Assembly: GCA_932521025.1 (NCBI GenBank)
Contig: OW051469.1
Coordinates: 3,298,398-3,362,397 of the forward strand
Source: Oscheius onirici
Taxonomy: Eukaryota > Nematoda > Chromadorea > Rhabditida > Rhabditidae
Reading direction: 5' to 3'
DNA length: 64,000 nucleotides
Position numbers and translations under genes: made by a program. The notes below the pieces were generated by a model. It did no database searches. It was not told where the DNA came from and worked only from the letters and a program-made list of their open reading frames with translations. Below, in pieces: positions 56,281 to 64,000 of the stretch; the first letter of the stretch is position 1, and each line of letters begins with the position of its first letter.

Positions 56281-56495
56281 GAAGAGTCAGAGGGACATAG
56301 GGACAGAGAGACAGAGGAAAAGAGACAAAGAGAGAGACGGAGAGACTAATGTAAGAGACAGAGTCAGAGAGTCACAGAAAGTGAGGCAGAGAGTCGGAGA
56401 AACTGAGCAACATAAAGATAGAGAAAGAGAGAGTCAGAGTGATAGTGACGGAGAGAGACAGAGAGAGAGAGAGATTAGGAGGCAGTGGGACAAAG
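56281..56495. repeat. GAGA/CAGAGAGA simple-sequence tract
   Basis: About 215 bp of purine-rich GAGACAGAGAGA-type words on the plus strand; any frame across it is compositional. Smaller tracts at 56810-56830 and 56910-56930. Confidence 0.85.
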
Positions 56496-57072
56496 GGTTA
56501 GTTCCAATTAGGTCGATTCACAATTTCTTCATGTTTTCGAGTTCAGATCCAAAGAAAATCAGTTCATCTCCGTCGTTCCGGCTACGACGATCAGTGCTCT
56601 TATCACCAGGCTCCCGTCAAACAATCCTAGCTTAGCGCACAAAAAAACGAAGAGAAGGGATTGTTGAAAAGTGGGAAAGATAAGATAACTTTTCGAGACT
56701 GCGTACAAAGAGAAATTGAGCGAAACATACTGCAGTTTTCCGGTGGCATTTCGAGTCTCTAGTTTAGTAGTAGCAGACGTTGTTATTTACCACTTCGAGA
56801 GGAGAAAGAGGGAGGGAGAGAAATGCTGACGTTTATTTTTCACAAGCCGGGCTACCCCCAGCGGAGAATCAACAAAATGCGGATATTATTCGCCCAGCCA
56901 GAGTACAGTAGAGAGACAGAGAGAAGGAGAGTCTTAAGAACAGTCTGACTAGATATGAACAATTACCAATAGCTTCTGTAAGTCAAGGAGAGAGGCCAGG
57001 AAGAGAGGGAGGTTGTCAAGAAGAGAAAAAATAGAGACTACTAAAAGAAAGAACAAGACGCCACACCACAGT

Positions 57073-58817
57073 TTATTTTTCCGAGTTTTTCTTCGTGATG
57101 CTGTCGGTGAGGGCCAGCAGACAGCTGGTGCTCTTTGTCGGCTTCGAGTCGTTCTTGTCCTCCTCCTGCCAGAGCGTCTTCTCATCGACAGAGACACGCT
57201 TGGGCACAAACGTTTCCTCCTTGGAGAGGATGATGTTGCCGACAAACTCGTGGGCCTCTCCTCCAAGTTCAGCATCCAGGACCAGCGTGTGCTTCTTCTT
57301 CTTTTCCGGCGTCTTCTGGGTCACGTCCAGAGAGAGTCTCTTGCTTCCAGGCGAGATGGCCGTCCGGGCATGCGGCGAGACGCTCCTCTCCGAGTTGCGA
57401 TGAGAAGAAGAATTCGGGAAGAAGAGCTTCGAAGGGTTCTTTCCCATCTGCGGCGTCTCCTGATCCAGACGGGGAGCACTCTTATTGGACGACAGAGGAT
57501 CGGGAAAGGCGATCGGCAGAACCGGCTTGGCATAGGTGCTTTTCTTCTTGCTCATATCCGGAGACAGCCACTCGCTCGGCGGAGTCTGGGTCTGTCTAGT
57601 CGAGGATAGAGTCTGAAACAGGAGATATGAGTCACTGTCCACATTCTTACCTTGCGCGGAGTGACGACCTCCGGCTTCGGCGTCTTCGCTACGACTTCCG
57701 TCAGCTCAGCCGTAGGATCGTACTCGTAGCAGCGGGTCTCTTCCATCGACTTCTCCAAAAGGCAAGCATGACGCAGCAGACTGTGACTGAGACGGAGCTT
57801 GAACATCGGTCCGAAGTTCTTCACGCGACTGTCCAGACTGAGCCATCCCTCCTTAAGATTTGGGCTGCTGCCTTTGCTCTCGACCGTCTGTCCCTCCTTC
57901 GCATTCCTGTTAGCCTGATTGAAGGCAAAGAGCATGTCCGTCTGGTTGTGGTAGCCGTTCTTTCCGTTGAGACTCTTGCTGTACGTGACGATATCCGAGT
58001 TGGTTGTCTGGCTGTCCGGAAGACGGGTCATGAAGCCGGCGATCATTGCCTCTTGCGTAGAAGACTCCCAGTCCTTGACCAGCTGCTCCCTGTGGACCGT
58101 CACGTCACGAGTGACTCGGACCATGTTCTCACTGTACCAGATCTTCTGCTCGACCGTCTCGACCGGGTTAGGCATTGCCTGGAAGTAATAAAGTTGAATA
58201 CAGAGAGAAGAGAGACAAAGAGACACTCTCGTTCAATCAGAACTGTTCGGTAGATCTACCAAGATCGACTCCAGTTTGTTGGCAAATGACTCTCAGTTTT
58301 GTTCAGTTTAAGCGACTGTGTTTGGTAGATCTACTTTTTTTTTGAATCCAGCAGTACAGCAATTCTCTCTTCGATTCATAATGTCGCATGATCCCAGTGT
58401 AATGAATAGCATGACCATGGACAGATAATTTGAAGACAGAGACACAGAAACATTCAATAGACTTACCTTATCCTGACTGCGGATCTTCTCATTTCTGACC
58501 TGGTGCAGAAGCTTCTGGACAGCATGGTAGCTGGTCGGATCCTTCCAGAGGTGGCTGGGACAGATGGTGATGCTGGTGAAGAAGTGGACCTCCTTGTCCT
58601 CGACGACGATGACTCTCCTGATCCTGATATGCTGTTTCGTGGCAGTCAGCTGGAAGACGGGATCCGGACGCTTCATCATCCTGGCGTTCTTCTTCAGCAC
58701 AAACTTCCTCAGAGCGTCCCTGTCGCTCATCTTGCGCCTCTTGCTAGAACGGCTTCTGCTGCTGGAAGAGCTGGAGCTGACGGACGAACGGCTACTGCTA
58801 CTGGACGACGACGGCAT
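57073..58817 (-). CDS. Ser-rich N-terminus protein of unknown family, 472 residues
   Basis: Three exons: 58817-58467, 58178-57651, 57612-57073, all in phase 0. The N-terminus is a poly-Ser/Arg tract (residues 3-24) followed by a basic KRRK segment. Residues about 30-117 have alternating hydrophobic pattern (QHIRIRRVIVVEDKEVHFFT, CPSHLWKDPTSYHAV). The middle exon contains a WYSENMVRVTRDV segment, YHNQTDMLFAFNQANRN and a LRLSHSLLRHACLLEKSMEET helix. The last exon is Pro/Ser/Lys-rich with KKKKHTLVLDAELGG near residue 420. No domain recognised. The AATAAA overlaps the stop. It is divergent from the MSP-domain gene with 201 bp between starts, which hints at shared, perhaps spermatogenic, expression (inference). 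Confidence 0.65.
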
Positions 58818-59018
58818 CGGTGAGTAACCTCCTGACGAAGGCGTTGTCGAATTGAACTAATGGCACTTTGGAACTTTCAAATAAGATTACTGTTTTTTTA
58901 GAAAGCTTTCGCAACTTTTGAATTCAAATGTAAAGTTTTCTTTTAAAAAACAGACTTTTCAAAAACTCGAGAAAACTTTCTGAAAAAGTTAAAAACAAGT
59001 ATTCGTTGTGCAAGAGAG
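58818..59018. promoter_or_regulatory. short bidirectional promoter
   Basis: 201 bp between two divergent start codons; AT-rich with AAAACTTT/AAAGTTTT repeats. No perfect WGATAR site seen, only AATAAGATTA. Confidence 0.45.
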
Positions 59019-59443
59019 ATGGTCGCTGGTGGAGTCTTCCTCGGAAACAAGCCGAACGAGCCGCCGTTTCTGCTGAAGCTCGTGATGGGAGACGGCTACC
59101 ACGATGGACGACTCGACATCCGCTACAAGCTGGGAACTCCCGTCGTAGTCAACTGTCGCATCGAGAACGGAACGGCCAGTCGACACAGAGCTTCAAGATC
59201 AAAGCCACCGACAACGACATCTTCAAGATTTCGCCCGTGATGGCTATCGTCGAGCCGAATGCTTCCGTTCCGGTCAGCATCACCTTCAAAGCCGAGAAGC
59301 CGGGAGAAAACTGCCGCCATTTCCTGGCGTTTTACAATTCGAAGATTCCGGCTGATGGTACGAAGAAAGCCAGAGAGTACTGGGCGGAGGGAAGGGCCGA
59401 GGGCGTCGTCCGGGTCGTCATCCGATTTGAGAATGACAAGTAG
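59019..59443 (+). CDS. major sperm protein (MSP)-domain protein with a frame break
   Basis: ATG 59019. The immunoglobulin-like MSP fold is recognisable from strand motifs: RYKLGTPVVVNCRIENGT (frame 1), QSFKIKATDNDIFKISPV, MAIVEPNASVPVSITFKAE, RHFLAFYN, VVRVVIRFENDK (frame 3), stop at 59443. The reading frame changes by one base between ENGT and QSFKIK (about 59165-59190) with no possible intron there. Otherwise length (about 141 codons) and conservation look normal. Known role of the family: cytoskeletal and signalling proteins of amoeboid nematode sperm; single-domain relatives (SSP type) are sperm-expressed. AATAAA at about 59460. Either a one-base assembly deletion or a very recent pseudogene. 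Confidence 0.7.
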
Positions 59444-59631
59444 GCCGCCAACATGAACAAAATAAAGAGTAATGAACTCTCATCTTTTTCCTATTGACTT
59501 CAATTTGAGTTCTGTCCCGATCCCCCATTGTCCCCTGTCTAATCATAACACAGCATAACAACAGATCACTTGCAACGGAATAACAGACAACGGGAGATCA
59601 GAAATGGCACTGGTTCTTGTCCAAAAAAGAG

Positions 59632-60549
59632 TCAGACTTGACTACGACGTCCTCTGCTAGCTCTCTTCTCTTTCAGCTCTTCTTTGACAACTATCTCACT
59701 TGGCTCCTCGACCTTGATTGGAATTTGTACAGGCTGTCTTTTATACTCTTCCTGGAAGCGCTCGGAAATCTTGGTCAACTCGTTCAAGTCGTAGCGAGAC
59801 ATCTTCTTGTGGAGGGAGAAGATCCAGTGATCGGATTTGGCATCGGAGGGAACCCGGGTGCCGGGAAGGTTGCGAAATTTCTGGAAGTTTGTTTGAGAGT
59901 GATACAAAGAGACAGAAAGACAGAAACAATCTCCCACCTTTGATCGACTCCTGGGACTTGGACCAATGCTCTTTGGACTAGCCGGTACACTTTGCGAAAT
60001 GTTCATACTCCGATTACCCAAAATTTTCGTGTTCTTCGGAATGTAGTAATCGGCAAGCCTTTCCTCTCCTTCCGGGTTTTCTCGTCTCTCCCGGGCTCGT
60101 CTGTTCTGGAACCAGACCTTCAGCTGCGGCTCATAGAGTCCGAGCCTCTCAGCCAGTTTCAGGCGACCTTCGGCGTCAAGGTACGAATTTTTTGCATATT
60201 CCTATGAAGAAGTTTTGTGAGAACAAAAGTAGATAATTACCTCTTCCAGAGCAGCGACCTGCTTAGAGTTGTATGCTGTCCTCTTGCGACGGTGTTCCGA
60301 GAATGGGGCTGCATATGAATAGGGATAGTAGGTTCTGAAAATGACTGGACAATGCTGTCTCTCTGTCTTTTTGACAAACCTTGCTCCAATAACTCCTCTG
60401 CAACAGACTCCATGACAAATCCCATTTGGCTCATTGTGCGGTCCATGGTGAGGTGGATAATGATGGCCCGGAGTCATCTGGGCAGGAATTGGATTACCAT
60501 GTGCGTCCAAAGGATGACCAGGAGGAGGAACGTGACTCAGTTGATCCAT
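59632..60549 (-). CDS. homeobox transcription factor
   Basis: ATG 60549. His/Pro-rich N-terminus (HHYPPHHGPH), a 45-nt intron near 60382-60338, then the homeodomain. It starts RRKRTAYNSKQVAALEEEY, split by a ~51-nt intron after ALEE near 60240. Helix 2 is LKLAERLGL and helix 3 is PQLKVWFQNRRARERRE near 60110, so recognition residue 50 is Gln. A Ser/Pro-rich linker (SPKSIGPSPRSRSK), a 59-65 nt intron near 59940-59882 and a C-terminal part (SRYDLNELTKISERFQEEYKRQ, VKEELKEKRASRGRR) end at 59632. Nuclear DNA-binding regulator. Class uncertain: single homeodomain, Q50, no paired domain or octapeptide visible. Two introns within or beside the homeodomain as in many nematode homeobox genes. Confidence 0.85.
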
Positions 60550-61332
60550 GATTGAATCTAGAAAAGAATATCAAAAGAATCAGCGGAAAATAATTGGTGA
60601 TTATCGATTTCGGGGGCGAGGAAAAGCGGTTCAACTTTCGAAGTTCAATTGAAAGTTATGGCGCCAGTTGGCTGTCGACCAAAAGACAAACAGCTGGAGC
60701 GCGCTTATCCAGTTATCAGTTTTGGATCAGTGATAGAATTTTGGGCTGAACTGAAACTGACAGAAAAATGAGCCTGTGAGCTTAGAAAAATATTAAGGAA
60801 TGATTAGATAATCGAAAATCAATAATTGGACATAGATTGGGGAATAATTGGAGCAGAGAGCTGACCCGATCACGCGACGCGGCAACAGAGAAAGCGGCTT
60901 CCCGCCAAAAACTGTTTATGATCAGTTGAGAGTCCGAAGATGGCAACAAATATCAGTACAGATGATAATTTACTGAAAAAAGAAGAGAAAGGAATAAAAC
61001 TTGTATGAATCGAGTATGAGACTTCCACTTCTTTGGCCGGCTTCTTATTCAGGACTTCCACTGCTTCCACTTGTAAAAGTAACTGGTGGTAGAATGTCTT
61101 TATGCTGGAGGCGGAGTATCGTCGTTGATCCTGTCTTCTCAGCACAAATAATCAGTACGGGTTTGCTCAAAACGGAAGGCATATAGCCGATATGGAAGCG
61201 TTGCTGTTCAATACTGTTCGGATAGAGAGATAGGCAAGAAAAATGCAAAAGCAGCAAAAAGGTCTCAGCGGTATCAGTTGACAAATCATTATTTCCTTTG
61301 TAAAGAAGTTAAAAATACTTTAATTAGGCAGT
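60550..61332. other. intergenic, homeobox upstream region
   Basis: About 780 bp. Contains GATCACGCGACGCGG and CGGTTCAACTTTCGAAGTTCAATTG words that may be regulatory; the 79-codon minus frame at 61045-61284 is not supported. Confidence 0.4.
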
Positions 61333-62840
61333 CTACTTCGTCTTCTGTTCTTCCTCGCCCTTCATCTCGGATATTTCTTCCAGCCTAAAACTTTGTGGTT
61401 ATTCTGTTTGATCTTTTCACATAAATGTTCTGATCAAAACTCACGATTTGCCCATCTTCTTGTGAATAAGAAGCATGACGATTGCCACTATAAGATACAC
61501 AACTCCTACAATTATACAGATCAAGTGGAAGTAGACGTCTCTGTTCCCATACCATGACGGTTTGAACAAAATGAAGGATTTTTCGACTTTGTTCTCTTTA
61601 CAGTAGAGGTCCAGGCCCCAATCTGAACTGTAATAAAATCAGTAGACAGAAAAACCTACTGTTCTCAACCACAAGCTGATATTCCCCAACTGGCAAACCT
61701 TTCTCGAACCTTCTGTCAACTTTGGCTATCTTTTCCAAGTCAACGTATCGATAGATCTTTCTGAAGGGATCTCTGCTCTCCTGTCTCATCCAAACAACCA
61801 AATCGACATTTCGAAGACCGTCCTCAAGATCAGTAGCCTTCTTTGTCCAGAATCTCGGTTTCTCTGTCTTGTTGAACTGAACTGGACTTTCTTGTTCTCA
61901 TTGAATGAACCTTACCACTATTTCATAGTTGTTTCCTTCCCGTTCGAGGATATTTTGCTTCTCAATCCGAGTCAGGATACCTTCCTTGGAGAGGAGAACT
62001 TGGATGTGAGGGCCGATGTTGGGACGGTACCAGAGTTGGAACGTGTCTAGAGCAGAATGGAATAAGAGAGAGACAGACGGACAGGGAGTCTGAGAGTCTG
62101 AGAGACAGACAGACGGAGAGATTCACCGTTAAACATGATGTTTGCCCACATTCCAAGTGGAAGTCTATAAATTCTATCTTCAGTTCGCCGACTTGTAGGA
62201 GGATCGTAGCGACGAAAGTCATCCCAATTAAAGGCAGTGAGATCAAAGTTGTGAGACATTATCTGAAAAAATTCACTATGTTTATAAAAGTGTGGTTTAC
62301 AGATTCACAATCATATGGCCAGTCGCTGCCGCCCGCCAACTGGGACAGACATATTTGTTGGTTGAACTTTCTGTGCGTCGCGGGAAAGTTTCTGACTTCG
62401 TAGAGAGTACTTATGAGGCTTCCCTGAATGATCATGATTATAATACAGAATTCAAGCGCCTACTTCCATAGCCGTGTCCAGCTGAAAATCCACTATACAA
62501 TGGCCGTGACCACAGCGCTCACTGTACGGTACGATCTTTTCAATCACTGAAATCCTGTGTGTCGCAGTCTTTTCTCTTACCATCATAGTTAGCACTTCTT
62601 ATAGCTACTCCAATGCAAATACACAGAAAGGCCAGAGAAAAGGCCACCGGAAAGACAGTAACCGCTGAAGGTAGTGGCCATCGACCCTTGAACTCCTGCT
62701 GAAATAGATCCTCTTCTAAAATTTGCAAAACTTTTGGAAAACAGTAGAAACTGACTGAATTCGGACCAGCCCATAAGGAAATGTAGTATTGTTGGACCGT
62801 TTGTCGACGGACAACGCTGTAAAAGAATAGCAAAGCTGAG
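61333..62840 (-). CDS. CDC50/LEM3-family protein (P4-ATPase flippase subunit)
   Basis: The N-terminal membrane segment SAVTVFPVAFSLAFLCICIGVAI is near 62675-62600. The ectodomain has YSERCGHGHC near 62520, EVRNFPATHRKF near 62385 (family motif NFYQNHRRY), SQLAGG near 62335, PLGMWANIMFNDTF near 62145-62040 (family GLIANSIFNDTF) and VEYDLxV-like GEYQLVVEN near 61690. WYGNRDVYFHLICIIVGVVYLIVAIVML, the second membrane helix, is near 61550-61480. The acidic tail ends EEEQKTK at 61333. Known role: chaperone and subunit of phospholipid flippases (C. elegans chat-1 to chat-3), needed for ER exit and transport. Six or more introns. The 5' end is uncertain: no clear ATG joins the exon near 62840, so the start shown is approximate. 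Confidence 0.8.
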
Positions 62841-63153
62841 TCATTTTTAGGCAGTCACTTCGATGAAAATTGGATGGCTATTTTAGTTTTTGGGGTACAG
62901 ATTTTGGGATAACGGATCAATCAGAAAATGAAACGGAAATGAACAGAGTTTGAGCCTGTTTAAACAATGACGGCAAGTGTCGCGGTAAAGTTTGACCAAG
63001 GGGATGGTATCACAACAGATTCCGGGGTGTGGGCTACTCTCAGTTACCCCCGCAAAACAGCTAAACAAACATTTTTTGTGAAAAACATGTGCTGCAAAAG
63101 AACCGAGGAAAACAAGAGAGACAGAAAGATAAGACTATTTATATTACAGTCTC
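62841..63153. other. intergenic / possible CDC50 5' region
   Basis: About 310 bp between two minus-strand genes, presumably holding the promoter and perhaps first exon of the CDC50-family gene. No convincing frame. Confidence 0.35.
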
Positions 63154-64000
63154 TCATAGAGTCAAAAGTTTCTGAATCTTCCCAAGTCGTCGGAATTTGT
63201 CCATATCCACCAGATGTTTGTACTTGTTCAGAGCATCGTCGATTAATTCTGGCGTGGCTATCAAATTCACATCGTGGTTCCAGGAAACATTTCTAAAGAA
63301 TTCTCTCTTTGAAACAGATGACCTTACCCCGGAACGCATTTCTTAAAGTCAAAGTCTCCAACAATTGGGTCGTACCAGTTGCCTCGACGGAAATTCGTAG
63401 GTCTGAAATTTTGGTCAGTTTATTTAAAAATATGGAACTTACTTCAAAGGAAGATCTCTAGTTTTGTACTCTGCCAACTGATTCGTTTTCCAGCCGTGGA
63501 GCATAAAGTCTTTTTCCGGACTCCAGAGAGAGTTGGTCAACCAGCCGTCCCGTGCCCAGCCGTTTCCCTAAAAAATATGCCCAAGTGTAGAAACCATTTT
63601 TTTTGCAACGATTTAGATTTTTAAGATCAATGCAAGTAAATGTTGGAAACTCGGTCAAGTTTTCTCTGAACTTGTTCAAACTGACCAGGCAGTTCCACAA
63701 GAAATCTGGTCATCCTAATCGTTCGGTCTATTTTTTAAGATAAGAGTACGATTAATTTTTTTTTGTAAAAGATTACTGTAGTATTTTTCAGTTGGGTTAC
63801 TGTAATTTGGGCGCCTATCCAAAATTCGCCAGCTGGACCGGAGGGACTAATCTCAATTGTTCGAGGCCACATTGACATTTTAGCGCCAAATTCGACAAGT
63901 CTGGAGCCATGGAATCGAAAAAGAAACCAACCTTTCGGATGAATCGAATGTTCTGAACTTCTTCATTTATCCCGATGATTGCTCGAACACAAGCTTCATA
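63154..64000 (-). CDS. unrecognised conserved-looking protein, 5' part beyond window
   Basis: The first visible exon runs 64000-63930 (YEACVRAIIGINEEVQNIRF). A ~360-nt intron with TACTGTA repeats follows, then an exon near 63570-63443 (GNGWARDGWLTNSLWSPEKD). An exon near 63400-63330 (RRGNWYDPIVGDFDFKK) and a last exon near 63295-63154 (SWNHDVNLIATPELIDDAL, MDKFRRLGKIQKLLTL) end it. All junctions keep phase. Trp- and charge-rich, no membrane helix. I do not recognise the family; organellar ribosomal or respiratory-complex accessory proteins have similar composition, but that is only a guess. Confidence 0.55.
63765..63850. repeat. dispersed TTACTGTA repeat in the terminal gene's intron
   Basis: GATTACTGTAGTATTTTTCAG, GGGTTACTGTAATTTGGGCG and CTATCCAAAATTCG belong to the same loose family as the dynein-intron repeats. 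Confidence 0.45.

Noticed and set aside
56279-56635. 118-codon Arg/Glu-rich plus-strand frame.
   Set aside because: It is translation of a GAGACAGAGA simple repeat.
57013-58253. Plus-strand frames of about 200 codons.
   Set aside because: Antisense shadows of the three-exon Ser-rich gene on the minus strand.
1-64000. CRISPR arrays, operons, phage or plasmid features.
   Set aside because: Nothing of this kind is present; intron-rich genes show nuclear eukaryotic DNA.

Overview
The window is nuclear DNA of a nematode, most likely a rhabditid close to Caenorhabditis. The grounds are multi-exon genes with introns of about 36-45 nt ending in TTTCAG, five supplementary-type nuclear hormone receptor (NHR) genes with the CRACA P-box, a major-sperm-protein-domain gene, a spe-39/VIPAS39 orthologue, a short metallothionein, and many small foldback elements rich in TACTGTA and TCCTAAAA words. 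No prokaryotic or viral gene was seen.

Layout. 1-633 (-): Thr/Lys-rich secreted protein running off the left edge. 740-4680 (-): tandem NHR pair. 5328-19447 (+): a divergent dynein heavy-chain-like gene whose introns hold foldback elements and, at 9475-9681 (-), a nested gene for a small secreted protein. 19694-23859 (-): a third NHR whose 2.7 kb intron contains a frameshifted same-strand gene (20753-23193), itself interrupted by a palindromic element. 24372-26784 (+): RRM-like repeats joined to IBR/RING2-type cysteine clusters. 26906-30438 (-): second tandem NHR pair. 31485-32524 (+): histidine-phosphatase-family gene. 32553-38126 (-): two tandem TTC39-like genes. 38857-43193 (+): receptor-L-domain-like membrane protein plus a paralogue of its C-terminal domain. 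44363-44593 (+): metallothionein. 45723-48607 (+): spe-39. 48879-53918 (-): SLC36-type amino-acid transporter with a second copy of the small secreted gene in an intron. 53919-57072: almost gene-free. 57073-58817 (-) and 59019-59443 (+): Ser-rich unknown gene and MSP-domain gene sharing a 200 bp divergent promoter. 59632-60549 (-): homeobox gene. 61333-62840 (-): CDC50/LEM3 P4-ATPase subunit. 63154-64000 (-): unknown gene leaving the right edge.

There is no operon-like pathway here; neighbours are mostly unrelated housekeeping, sperm and nematode-expanded families. The most unusual content is (i) a dynein-like protein that has lost recognisable P-loops in AAA1-AAA3 and stops after AAA5 yet stays open over dozens of exons, (ii) an apparent RRM+RBR architecture, (iii) a small secreted gene duplicated in inverted orientation 42 kb apart and sitting antisense inside introns of two unrelated hosts, (iv) an unnamed C-terminal domain shared by three loci at 38.8-44.9 kb, and (v) two exact exon-fragment duplications (84 bp and 60 bp). 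Several genes carry single-base frame breaks; whether these are real or assembly indels cannot be decided from sequence alone. All exon models are hand-made from open frames, GT-AG sites and paralogue comparison.
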